NCBI GenBank assembly: GCA_937951895.1 | Contig: CALFER010000035.1 | Coordinates: 1-64,000 of the forward strand | Origin: an uncultured bacterium | GTDB lineage: Bacteria; CSSED10-310; CALFER01 | Direction: 5' to 3' | DNA length: 64,000 bases | Part shown: one piece after another, positions 51,485 through 60,557 of the stretch | Layout: each line of letters starts with the position of its first letter | Numbering within the stretch: the first letter of the stretch is position 1 | Made by a program: the position numbers and the translations under genes | The notes under the pieces: generated by a model | Seen by the model: the letters and a program-made list of their open reading frames with translations, nothing else | What the model was told of the DNA's origin: nothing | The model's database searches: none

Positions 51485-51994
51485 TTACTCGTGAGGTTCC
51501 CGGGCGGAGTCAACTGATTCAGCATTCTTCGATTTCCTGTCCAGGTATCGCCACTCTTCGAGCATGTTTTCCGTTGCCGTGACAGCCATCGCACAGAATT
51601 GCTCGACCCGATGAAGTGCCTCCTTGGAGTTCTTGTATCGATCCGGAAGTTTGTGTCGTGTATCCACCGCGATTTGGCGCAGAGCACGCTGATCGGTGAG
51701 GTGACGTTCCAGAAACCGCTCGGGGAAATCAGGATCGAGTTCGAAGAAATCCTTGCGTTTGCCTATCCGTGAAACGCGACGAATCACGCGCCGTGCTTCA
51801 AGAAGCTGGGTGTTGGCGGACACGCTGCCGCGGCTGATCTGCAGGTCGGAAGCGAGGTCATCGAACGACAGCGGTTTCTGTTCGATGACAAGCAATCCGA
51901 TGATGCGCCCGCTTATGCGTGAGAATCCGGCTGATTCAGCCTGGAGTGAAATTTGTTCGATGAATTCTATTGCAGCTTTATGAAGCGCTCTCAT
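51485..51994 (-). CDS. GbsR/MarR-type winged-helix regulator
   Basis: A 169-residue protein. Residues about 20-85 form a winged helix (SGRIIGLLVIEQKPLSFDDLASDLQISRGSVSANTQLLEARRVIRRV is the span); the flanking helices should dimerise. It most resembles the GbsR subgroup of MarR regulators (RKDFFELDPDFPERFLERHL). It is divergent from the RND efflux operon, and a perfect palindrome lies in the 166-bp space between. It is the likely repressor of pump and self. Confidence 0.85.
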   Translation of the reverse strand: MRALHKAAIEFIEQISLQAESAGFSRISGRIIGLLVIEQKPLSFDDLASDLQISRGSVSANTQLLEARRVIRRVSRIGKRKDFFELDPDFPERFLERHLTDQRALRQIAVDTRHKLPDRYKNSKEALHRVEQFCAMAVTATENMLEEWRYLDRKSKNAESVDSAREPHE

Positions 51995-52044
51995 GGCTCA
52001 GAAAAATACTTGCTTTCTCATATAATGTCCAGTACTAAATGATG

Positions 52045-52064
52045 TGTTCAGTCATGACTGAACA
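52045..52064. promoter_or_regulatory. Perfect 20-bp palindrome, likely operator for the RND pump
   Basis: TGTTCAGTCATGACTGAACA is fully self-complementary. It lies 51 bp upstream of the regulator start and 97 bp upstream of the adaptor start. A TATAAT hexamer is at 52021-52026. MarR-type dimers bind sites of this length. Confidence 0.7.
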
Positions 52065-52160
52065 ATTTGTTCGGCCGGACTGAGATGCTGCTTGTTCCGG
52101 TCGATCTTTTTAATCCGAAACCCTGCGATCTTTCGACGCTCGTGACAATAAGGAGTCGAG

Positions 52161-53336
52161 ATGAACAACATCCCTTATCCGATTCGATCAATGGTGTTAG
52201 TCCTGATAGTTGCAATGATGCACCTGTCGGCCTGCGGTCCTGGTGCGGCTCCCCCCCCGCCCCCGCCACCGGAAGTCAGGATCATGACCGTTAAAACCGA
52301 ACCCCTTGAACTGAAGACGGAACTGCCGGGTCGGACATCCGCTTCGACGGTTGCGGAGATCCGGCCTCAGGTCAATGGCCTCATCATCGACCGCAAATTC
52401 ACTGAAGGAAGCGATGTCAAAGCTGGGGATCTGCTGTATGAGATCGATCCGGCGCCTTACAAAAGCGTTTACGAGCAGGCTGCTGCAGTGCTGAAGAATA
52501 CGGAGGCGAACATTCCGTCACTTCGTTCACGCGCCCAACGTTTGAAGGAGCTTGCCAAAATTCGTGCAGCCGGTCAGCAGGATGCGGAAGATGCAGAAGC
52601 AGCTCTGCTCAAAGGTGAAGCTGCAGTCGCTGCTGCGAAAGCCGCTCTGGAGAGTGCGAGAATAAATCTATCGTATACGCCGATCCGGGCACCCATCTCC
52701 GGACGGATCGGACGTTCGAACGTGACAATAGGCGCAATGGTCACCGCCTATCAGCCTGTTCCTCTGGCAGTCATCCAGCAACTCGATCCGATATATGTTG
52801 ACGTGACGCAATCCTCCGCCGATCTGCTCAGGTTGAGGAAGTTATTCGAAACCGGGACGGTCAGGGTTGATGAAAGTAAAAAGCAGAATGTGAAGCTGAT
52901 TTTGGAGGACGGAACTCCCTATCCTTTGGATGGTACGTTCCAGTTTCGAGATGTCACGGTTGATCCATCCACCGGATCGGTTGCGATTCGGATGGTCTTT
53001 CCCAACGCCGACCAGCTTCTGCTGCCGGGCATGTTTGTCCGGGCGATTGTGACCGAGGGAGTCGATGATACCGCGATACTGGTTCCTCAACAGGGAGTCA
53101 CACGAAACACACAAGGACAGGCTCTGGCATGGATTGTCAACGCCGAGAACAAGGTGGAAGAACGTCTTCTTGAGACCGGTCGGACCGTTGAGAACCGATG
53201 GATCGTGACGAGCGGGCTGGCCCCGGGTGACCGTGTGATTGTGGAAGGGTTGCATCTGGTGCGACCCGGAGTTCCCGTCAGATCCACTGAGTTCCAGGTC
53301 ATACCTGAGTCTCAACCCGGATCCGTGGGAAGGTAG
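52161..53336 (+). CDS. RND efflux periplasmic adaptor lipoprotein (AcrA/MexA-like)
   Basis: Start at ATG 52161 with AAGGAG nine bases upstream (TAAGGAGTCGAG). The product is 391 residues. The signal ends in the lipobox LSAC, so it is acylated; a run of about nine Pro follows. Family segments: LPGRTSASTVAEIRPQVNGLI and EGSDVKAGDLLYEIDPAPY (lipoyl half), an Ala-rich hairpin (about 100-165), YTPIRAPISGRIGRSNVTIGA, and LLPGMFVRAIV in the barrel. It connects the RND pump to the outer-membrane channel. It is first in the three-gene operon and ten bp precede the pump gene. Confidence 0.93.
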   Translation: MNNIPYPIRSMVLVLIVAMMHLSACGPGAAPPPPPPPEVRIMTVKTEPLELKTELPGRTSASTVAEIRPQVNGLIIDRKFTEGSDVKAGDLLYEIDPAPYKSVYEQAAAVLKNTEANIPSLRSRAQRLKELAKIRAAGQQDAEDAEAALLKGEAAVAAAKAALESARINLSYTPIRAPISGRIGRSNVTIGAMVTAYQPVPLAVIQQLDPIYVDVTQSSADLLRLRKLFETGTVRVDESKKQNVKLILEDGTPYPLDGTFQFRDVTVDPSTGSVAIRMVFPNADQLLLPGMFVRAIVTEGVDDTAILVPQQGVTRNTQGQALAWIVNAENKVEERLLETGRTVENRWIVTSGLAPGDRVIVEGLHLVRPGVPVRSTEFQVIPESQPGSVGR

Positions 53337-53345
53337 GACTCGGCC

Positions 53346-56300
53346 ATGGCAAAGTTTTTCCTGGACAGGCCGGTTTTCGCCTGGGTCATTGCGATCTCCA
53401 TGATGCTCGCGGGCGGTCTTGCCATCGTCAACCTCCCTATTTCACAGTATCCGCCGATAGCTCCGCCGTCTATTTCAATTCGGGCGATGTATCCGGGAGC
53501 TTCCGCTGAAACCGTTCAGGATTCCGTCGTCCAGATGATTGAAACTAAAATGACCGGTCTGGATTCGATGTTATACATGTATTCGACCTCCGATTCATCC
53601 GGCATGGCGATGATTACTCTCACCTTTGCTCCGGGAACGGACCCCGATCTTGCCTGGGCAAAAGTACAGAATAAGCTTCAACTCGCTCTCCCGTCGCTGC
53701 CGGAAGTCGTGCAATCGCGTGGCGTTCAGGTGAGTAAAACAACGCGGAATTATCTTCTCATCGTGGGCCTGATCAGCGAAGACGGGAGCATGACTAATTC
53801 TGACTTGTCCGATTACATGACCTCGCAAGTGGAATCGGTCATTGCCCGCGTGCCCGGAGTTGGTGAAGTGGAGTCGTTCGGCACCGGTTATTCGATGCGG
53901 ATCTGGCTGGATCTTGACAAACTGACGAAATACGGCATGACGGCAAACGATGTCGTTGCTGCGGTTCGAATGTACAATGTTGAAGTATCTGCAGGCCAGC
54001 TTGGCGGGGCTCCCGCGGTTCCCGGTCAACGCCTGAATGCGTCCATCCTCGTGCAAACCCTGTTAAAAACACCGGAAGAATTCGCTGCGGTACCGTTGCG
54101 CACCAATCCCGACGGATCCATCGTTCGTGTCAGTGATGTGGCACGGGTTGAACTCGGGACTGAGATACCGGACATCAACATCCGTTTCAACGGCAAACCT
54201 GCGAGCATGGCGGCCATACGTCAGGCTGCCGGTGCGAATGCGCTGGACGCTGCCGATGGCGTCAAGGCAAAGATGACCGAACTGTCAAAGTATTTCCCGA
54301 CCGGAATGAAGGTCGTCTATCCGTACGACACAACCCCGTTCGTGAAAGTCGCCATTGGTGAAGTATTCAAGACGCTGATCGAAGCCATCATTCTCGTATT
54401 CCTGGTCATGTTCCTCTTTCTTGGCAACTTCCGGGCAACGCTTATCCCAACCATCGCCGTTCCTGTCGTGATCCTGGGAACGTTTGGGGTTCTGAGTCTC
54501 CTCGGATACTCGATCAACATGCTGACCATGTTCGCCATGGTGCTGGCCATCGGGCTTCTGGTTGATGATGCCATCGTCGTCGTCGAAAACGTGGAGCGGA
54601 TCATGAGTGAAAGAGGTGTCAAGCCGAAAGAAGCGACCCGCCAGTCGATGGATGAGATCACCAGCGCACTCATCGGTATCGGCCTGGTACTCGCTGCAGT
54701 GTTTGGCCCCATGATGTTCTTTCCCGGTTCGACAGGCGTCATCTACCGGCAATTTTCAGTCACGCTGATCGTATCGATGCTTTTATCGGTTGTCGTCGCG
54801 CTCGTGCTGTCACCGGTCCTCTGTGCATCACTGCTCAAGCCTGTTGAAAAAGGCCATGAAACTGCCGAAACCGGATTCAAACTCATCCGACCGTTTTTCC
54901 TCGGATTTGACCGCCTCTTCAACCGGATTCGCAATTTCTATGTCAGGGGTGTGAAGCATGTATTGCGCCGTAAAATACGTTTCGTTGTCCTGTTCCTCGC
55001 AATCCTTGCGGCCATGGGATGGATGTACCAGCGTATGCCGACAGGTTACCTGCCGGACGAAGATCAGGGGATTCTGATGGCGATGGTGCAACTACCGGTG
55101 GGATCAACCATTGAGCAGACTAATTTGTTTCTGGATAAAGTCCAGCATCATTTTCTGACGGAGCAGAAAGAAGCTGTAAAATCCATTATGGCAGGAGCTG
55201 GAATCGGTTTTGCCGGGCGAGCGCAGAATCAGGGAATGATTTTCGTCATGCTGAAAGACTGGAAAGAGCGCCGGAAACCGGGACTCTCGGCTAACGATGT
55301 CTCAGGAATGGCCATGAAAAGGTTCTGGGGAAACCCTGAGGCGGTCTGTTATGCCTTCCCGCCTCCCCCGGTTACCGAACTGGGGAACGCAACCGGATTT
55401 GATCTCATGCTTCAGGATCGAAGCGGTATTGGACACGAAAAATTAAGCGAAGTGCGAGACATGCTGCTGGGTCTTGCTGCACAGGACCCGCGTCTGGCTC
55501 GAGTCCGGCCGAACGGCATGCCCGATGTCTCTCAATACAAAGTTGACATCGACTGGGAGAAAGCCGGAGCGCTCGGAGTGCCGGTTACGATGGTTCAGAG
55601 TTATCTCGCCGCCGCGTTCGGAAGCGCTTATATCGGAAATTTTGTGCAGGGAGGCAAGGTCAAAGGAGTCTATGCTCAGGCTGATGCTCCATTTAGAATG
55701 TCCCCTGCAGGTATCGATAAAATGTTCGTGCACAGCGCTTCCGGACGGCAGGTCCCGATCTCGGCTATCGCCAGCGGACGATGGACGTATGGTTCCCCGC
55801 GTCTCGAACGATATAACAATTTCGAAGCCATGAATATCCAGGGTGAACCAGCGCCGGGGCATAGCACCGGAGAAGCCATGCTCGCCATGGAAGAACTCGT
55901 CCGGAAGCTGCCTCCGGGAGTCGGATATGAGTGGACCGGATTGTCCTATCAGCAACGCATGACCGAATCTCAGACCGGGCTTCTCTACACCTTCTCCGTT
56001 CTTGTCATCTTCCTTGTTCTCGCAGCTTTATATGAAAGTTGGACAGTGCCGATATCCATTGTACTCGCGTTACCTCTCGGAGTCATCGGGTCCGTGATCG
56101 GATCGTCAGGTTTCAGCATGGACAACGATGTTTACTTCCAGATCGCACTACTCACGGTTCTCGGTCTCACCACAAAGAACGCGATTCTGATCGTGCAGTT
56201 TGCCAAAAAGAACATGGAATGGGGCATGCCGCTCTATGAAGCAACCATCCAGGCATCCAGAGTGCGGTTGCGGCCGATTGTAATGACGTCATTCGCGTTC

Positions 56301-56540
56301 GGGGTCGGCGTTCTGCCGTTGGCCATGGCGCAAGGTGCAGGCGGAGGCGCTCAACGCGCGATCGGTATCGGTGTTCTCGGCGGTATGATTTCAGCCACGT
56401 TTTTCGCGGTGCTGTTCATCCCGTTGTTCTACGTGCTCATTGTCAGATTATTTACCGGAAAACGCCTCAACAATGATGGGAATTCGCATGCCGGGAAGCT
56501 GCCAGCCTCCGCGTCCACGAAAGAAGAGGTGATGCCATGA
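53346..56540 (+). CDS. RND (HAE1) multidrug efflux transporter (AcrB/MexB-like)
   Basis: A 1064-residue inner-membrane proton antiporter of usual family length. The N terminus MAKFFLDRPVFAWVIAI is diagnostic, as are SQYPPIAPPSISI and, in TM4, LLVDDAIVVVENVER with the two proton-relay Asp residues. Two large periplasmic loops flank 12 helices (IPTIAVPVVILGTFGVL, then VPISIVLALPLGVIGSVIGS, TTKNAILIVQFAK, GGMISATFFAVLFIPLFYVL). It exports hydrophobic and amphipathic compounds together with the flanking adaptor and channel. The stop overlaps the next gene by four bases. Confidence 0.96.
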   Translation: MAKFFLDRPVFAWVIAISMMLAGGLAIVNLPISQYPPIAPPSISIRAMYPGASAETVQDSVVQMIETKMTGLDSMLYMYSTSDSSGMAMITLTFAPGTDPDLAWAKVQNKLQLALPSLPEVVQSRGVQVSKTTRNYLLIVGLISEDGSMTNSDLSDYMTSQVESVIARVPGVGEVESFGTGYSMRIWLDLDKLTKYGMTANDVVAAVRMYNVEVSAGQLGGAPAVPGQRLNASILVQTLLKTPEEFAAVPLRTNPDGSIVRVSDVARVELGTEIPDINIRFNGKPASMAAIRQAAGANALDAADGVKAKMTELSKYFPTGMKVVYPYDTTPFVKVAIGEVFKTLIEAIILVFLVMFLFLGNFRATLIPTIAVPVVILGTFGVLSLLGYSINMLTMFAMVLAIGLLVDDAIVVVENVERIMSERGVKPKEATRQSMDEITSALIGIGLVLAAVFGPMMFFPGSTGVIYRQFSVTLIVSMLLSVVVALVLSPVLCASLLKPVEKGHETAETGFKLIRPFFLGFDRLFNRIRNFYVRGVKHVLRRKIRFVVLFLAILAAMGWMYQRMPTGYLPDEDQGILMAMVQLPVGSTIEQTNLFLDKVQHHFLTEQKEAVKSIMAGAGIGFAGRAQNQGMIFVMLKDWKERRKPGLSANDVSGMAMKRFWGNPEAVCYAFPPPPVTELGNATGFDLMLQDRSGIGHEKLSEVRDMLLGLAAQDPRLARVRPNGMPDVSQYKVDIDWEKAGALGVPVTMVQSYLAAAFGSAYIGNFVQGGKVKGVYAQADAPFRMSPAGIDKMFVHSASGRQVPISAIASGRWTYGSPRLERYNNFEAMNIQGEPAPGHSTGEAMLAMEELVRKLPPGVGYEWTGLSYQQRMTESQTGLLYTFSVLVIFLVLAALYESWTVPISIVLALPLGVIGSVIGSSGFSMDNDVYFQIALLTVLGLTTKNAILIVQFAKKNMEWGMPLYEATIQASRVRLRPIVMTSFAFGVGVLPLAMAQGAGGGAQRAIGIGVLGGMISATFFAVLFIPLFYVLIVRLFTGKRLNNDGNSHAGKLPASASTKEEVMP

Positions 56541-57985
56541 AATCCCATTCCGTCTTCCTGGTACTGGTCCTGCTGAGCGGCTGCACGCTGGCGCCCCGAT
56601 ATACGCGCCCGGCCATGCCTGTACCTCAGAACTGGGCGGCGACGGTACCGAATGACACGCAAGTCGCCGGAGTGTTTCCATGTCTGACCGAATGGCGAAA
56701 CATTTTCACGGATCCCGGAATGCAGTTCGTAATCGAAGAAGCACTTTCAGGGAATCGTGATCTGCGTGCTGCAGCTTTGAATGTTGAGCGAGCAGCAGCG
56801 ATGTATCGCATCCAGCGATCCGACCTGTCACCTGCTGTCGGCGTCCTGGCAACGGGCAACAGGTACCGGATACCCGAGAAAATGTCCGACTCAGGTAAAG
56901 CTGTGACTGCCAGTGAATACTCGGTCAATCTCGGAATCCTGGATTGGGAAATCGATCTGTTCGGTCGTATCCGTTCTCTGACCGACATCGCTCTGCATCA
57001 GTATCTAGCTACAGACAGCACGCGTACGGCTGCGGAACTCTCCCTCATCTCAGCCGTAGCATCCAGTTATCTCATGCTTGCAGCGGATCGGGAGCTTCTC
57101 GCTCTTGCGCAATCGACGCTCACAGCCAACCAGTCATTCTACGACCTCATCCTCAAAAGCAGCGACCTCGGCGTAGCAACGGATCTCGAAGTCAATCAGG
57201 CGCTGAGTCAGGTTGAATCTTCTCGCGCGGATGTCGCTCGCATCGAAGGAAACCTGCGGATCGATGAAAACCGGTTATCTCTGCTCGCCGGTGAACCGAT
57301 CGAGTCCGGTTCCCTGCCTGAAGGATTGAAGGGGATACAACCGATCAGGGAGCTGAATCCCGGATTGTCTTCGGACGTGCTCCTGAACCGCCCGGATATC
57401 ATGGCTGCCGAACACATGCTCATCGCGGCGAATGCAAACATCGGAGTTGCCAGGGCTGCGTTTTTCCCCCGGGTATCGCTTACTGCCGCTGTCGGAACTC
57501 TCAGCCCGGAGATCTCATCCCTGTTCAAATCGGGAACGAAAACATTTACGGTTGCGCCGGAGATCATCACACCCATCTTCGCCGGCGGCGCACTCCGCTC
57601 CAATCTCGATGCTTCACGCCTCTCCCGGGAAATGGCGGTTGCGGAATATGAGGGAGCGATCCAGAAAGCGTTTACTGAAGTGAGTAATGCTTTGATCGAA
57701 TATTCAACTCTCTCAAACGAACGGGATGCGGTGGAAAGCCTTGTTTCAACGCTGGATAAATCCTATCACCTGGCCACGGCACGCTACGAAGGCGGCATCG
57801 ACAGCTATCTCCAGGTTCTCGTCGTCGAACGGTCGCTTTATGCGGCACGCCAGCGTCTGGTCGGCCTTCGCCTGGCTGAACAGAGCAACCGGGTCACACT
57901 TTTCAAGGTTCTTGGAGGAGAACGAAACGCGGAAGAGACAAACTTGACTCCAAACAACGAATCTGAGACATCCGGTCAGCAATGA
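56537..57985 (+). CDS. RND outer-membrane channel lipoprotein (OprM/NodT-like)
   Basis: A 482-residue protein starting at ATG 56537 in an ATGA overlap with the pump gene; GAAGAGG lies seven bases upstream. The signal ends LLSGC (lipobox). Family motifs: LAPRYTRPAMPVPQNW, WRNIFTDPGMQFVIEEAL, RNLRAAALN-like NRDLRAAALNVERAAA, LNRPDIMAAEHMLIAANANIG and FPRVSLTAAVGTLS. It trimerises in the outer membrane and completes the tripartite pump. The last 20 residues are polar. Confidence 0.94.
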   Translation: MKSHSVFLVLVLLSGCTLAPRYTRPAMPVPQNWAATVPNDTQVAGVFPCLTEWRNIFTDPGMQFVIEEALSGNRDLRAAALNVERAAAMYRIQRSDLSPAVGVLATGNRYRIPEKMSDSGKAVTASEYSVNLGILDWEIDLFGRIRSLTDIALHQYLATDSTRTAAELSLISAVASSYLMLAADRELLALAQSTLTANQSFYDLILKSSDLGVATDLEVNQALSQVESSRADVARIEGNLRIDENRLSLLAGEPIESGSLPEGLKGIQPIRELNPGLSSDVLLNRPDIMAAEHMLIAANANIGVARAAFFPRVSLTAAVGTLSPEISSLFKSGTKTFTVAPEIITPIFAGGALRSNLDASRLSREMAVAEYEGAIQKAFTEVSNALIEYSTLSNERDAVESLVSTLDKSYHLATARYEGGIDSYLQVLVVERSLYAARQRLVGLRLAEQSNRVTLFKVLGGERNAEETNLTPNNESETSGQQ

Positions 57986-58874
57986 TGAACTCCGGTTGAG
58001 CCCATTGGGAAGAATCCTCGTTTGTTTTTTCTCCGGGTTTGCCAACAGATCTCAAGCGGACCGACCGCTTCAGACAATAATCTTCAAACGCATCCATCCG
58101 TTCTGACAGAGGGTGGCAGAATCAAGTCAGGAGTATTGAATGGTCTGCTCCCCGGATCTCGGGTCGTTCTGGTGAGAGAAATCGATCCGGTTCAATCAAT
58201 TAAAAGAGTATGGAACAGCACAAAAAGAGATGCAGGAGATACTGCGAATCGTGTTCAATGAAAAGACAGTGAACAGCTCTGATATGAGCACACTGATTGC
58301 CGCTCCGGGACACTGTTTCGGGGATGATGCCGTTGCGATAAGGGCAGACTTGGATCGATACAACATCAGAATCATTTCCGCGCGGTGTCTGAATGTGCAA
58401 ATCGAGTCGAAGAATGAATGGTCCGACATTCGAGAAGACGAGGTTACGGGAAAAACTCGGTTTGAAAAGTGTTGTTCGTGAAGATATCCGGGAAAGGAAT
58501 CGAAGACTGGAAGCAGACAATAAAGCTCACTCCATTCCGGAAGTTATGAAGCATATACACCGAACGCCGACGCCTCCATAACAATCGGTTACCCCATCCC
58601 CCTCAACGTTCGTTCCTCGGAAAAGAAACGCCATCGAGACCGAGTGAGCGGATCGCCAGTCCATGGGGAAACACAGGGCGGATCACGACGATCCTTGGAG
58701 CACGGTCCTCTTGAAAGCACCTTGTGTTTCGGATCGACCGGTTCTGTCTGGCGTGATAGACTTGTCGATGATGAGCGGAGTGAACCAGAACAGCCAGAAA
58801 AGGGTTGGTAAAGTTTGACGCGTTCGATACGGAGTCTGCCGGATAACAGAGCGAACGGATGAAGGGGGGATCCC
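57986..58874. other. 889-bp region without a supported gene
   Basis: Only short frames occur. The most protein-like is an 83-codon frame at 58230-58481 (AAPGHCFGDDAVAIRADLDRYN...) in a different frame from equally short neighbours at 58022-58261 and 58393-58581. They may be pieces of one decayed gene; I recognise no family. The last 250 bp before the next gene show nothing. Confidence 0.5.
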
Positions 58875-60557
58875 ATGAAAATTTTCAGAACGGTCTCGAT
58901 CGGCTTTGTCTTGCTCAGTGCGATGACTCTTCCGAACCGATTGTATGCCACGACGATTCGGGTTCCCGGGGATCAGCCCACGATCCGGGCAGCCGTAACG
59001 ATTGCGGTGAACGGCGACACGATTCTGCTCGCGGACGGCGTCTACTCGGGTGAAGGGAATCGTGATATCGCGATCAACGGTAAATCAATCGTGATCCAAT
59101 CCGAAAATGGACCCAATCTCTGCAGCATTGACATCGATGGAATGCATGCAGTTCCGCGTCGTGCATTTATACTCAGCAATGGAGAATCGCGAGACACCGA
59201 GATCAGAGGGATTATGTTGCGAGGTGGTTGCAGCGACGATGGTGGAGCAATTCTATGTTCCGGCAGTTCACCCACCATCGTGGATTGCATATTTTTGGAG
59301 AATGAAGGTTGGGGGGACAATCCCTGGGGAGGGGCGATCAGTTGTCGGGGGGGCTCGCCACTCATCGATGATTGCGGATTTTTCAGTAATTTTGTCTGGG
59401 GTCGAACCTGTTTCGGCGGGGCTATCTCTCTGGAATCCACTTCGAATGCAGTTATCCGGAACTGCATCTTTCAGAACAACTGGACAGAGAATTTTGGAGG
59501 AGCGATCTACAGCAAAGAATCATCCGCCACAATTTTGAATAGCATATTCGAAGGCAATCTTTGTCGCAATGGCGGCTACGAGGGAGTCGGAGGAGGGATA
59601 TGCGCCCTTTATAGTAATATGTCAATCGGCAACTGTTTGTTTGCAAATAACGAAGCAGCCAACAATGGAGCAGGAGCTTTTTTCTACAGTGGAGTGATAG
59701 AAATCGCAAACTGCAGTTTCGCTGGTAATTCCAGCGATCATGCAGGAGGAGCGATATATGTAGACAATCTGGTCGATCTGATAGTCCGGAATTGCATTCT
59801 TTGGAACAACGCGCCTGATTCGATCGCGATCTGGTCGAAGTCGGTTGTCGATGTATCGTTTTCGGATGTGGAACATGGATATGAAGGCATTGGAAACATC
59901 GACGCGGATCCCCTGTTCCAGAGCGGCATCAACGGTCATTACTATCTCGGTCAGACATCCTCCGGGCAGCCCGTGACGAGTCCTTGCATCAATACCGGAT
60001 TTGGGGTTGCCTCTGAGACTTGTTACTCGGATGGAGATTTCAGCTTTTGCCTGAATCAACTCACAACCCGAACCGACGGCATGGCAGATGATGGATTATC
60101 CGACATGGGTTTCCATTATCCCCTCCACTTCTCAGCGCCGACGCAGACACCGACGCCGGTTCCCTCGACTCCAACCCCGACAGTGACCCCCGCATTATCA
60201 CTTGGAGTCCGTATCGACATGCCGATCTGGGTGAGTCCTGGCGATCGATTCGAGGTATTGGGCGTCACAGTCAATACGCTGGAGCCCATGACGGATCTGC
60301 CATTGTTCTTCATACTCCAGTTCCTGGATGAATACTGGTTCTGGCCGAGTTGGTCGCACTCGGAACCGGATTTTCGAATCGTGGATGTGCCGGCCGGTGA
60401 GACACGATACCAAGTTGTTCCGGCGTGCATCTGGCCGGAAACAGCGAGTGATACGGTTACGGACATTTGGTTCTACGGAGCATTGTTGAATTCCGAGATG
60501 ACCGCGATCATCGGGACATCTGCTGAGGTGCAATGGGGATTTGGACCGGCGGAGTAA
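58875..60557 (+). CDS. Secreted parallel beta-helix protein with recurrent C-terminal module
   Basis: Start at ATG 58875 behind GAAGGGGGGATCCC. The product is 560 residues with a signal peptide ending RLYA. The entry TIRVPGDQPTIRAAVTIAVNGD and repeats with NC at turns (IVDCIFLENEGW, IRNCIFQNNWTENFGGAIYS, IGNCLFANNEAANNGAGAF, IANCSFAGNSSDHAGGAIYV) define a long right-handed beta-helix of the polymorphic-outer-membrane/pectin-lyase type. A TP linker and the module follow (IWVSPGDRFEVLGV, YWFWPSW, PACIWPETAS, WFYGALL). Very similar in plan to the 46.2-kb protein, suggesting paralogy. Its 3' end overlaps the convergent regulator gene by 50 bp. Confidence 0.88.
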   Translation: MKIFRTVSIGFVLLSAMTLPNRLYATTIRVPGDQPTIRAAVTIAVNGDTILLADGVYSGEGNRDIAINGKSIVIQSENGPNLCSIDIDGMHAVPRRAFILSNGESRDTEIRGIMLRGGCSDDGGAILCSGSSPTIVDCIFLENEGWGDNPWGGAISCRGGSPLIDDCGFFSNFVWGRTCFGGAISLESTSNAVIRNCIFQNNWTENFGGAIYSKESSATILNSIFEGNLCRNGGYEGVGGGICALYSNMSIGNCLFANNEAANNGAGAFFYSGVIEIANCSFAGNSSDHAGGAIYVDNLVDLIVRNCILWNNAPDSIAIWSKSVVDVSFSDVEHGYEGIGNIDADPLFQSGINGHYYLGQTSSGQPVTSPCINTGFGVASETCYSDGDFSFCLNQLTTRTDGMADDGLSDMGFHYPLHFSAPTQTPTPVPSTPTPTVTPALSLGVRIDMPIWVSPGDRFEVLGVTVNTLEPMTDLPLFFILQFLDEYWFWPSWSHSEPDFRIVDVPAGETRYQVVPACIWPETASDTVTDIWFYGALLNSEMTAIIGTSAEVQWGFGPAE

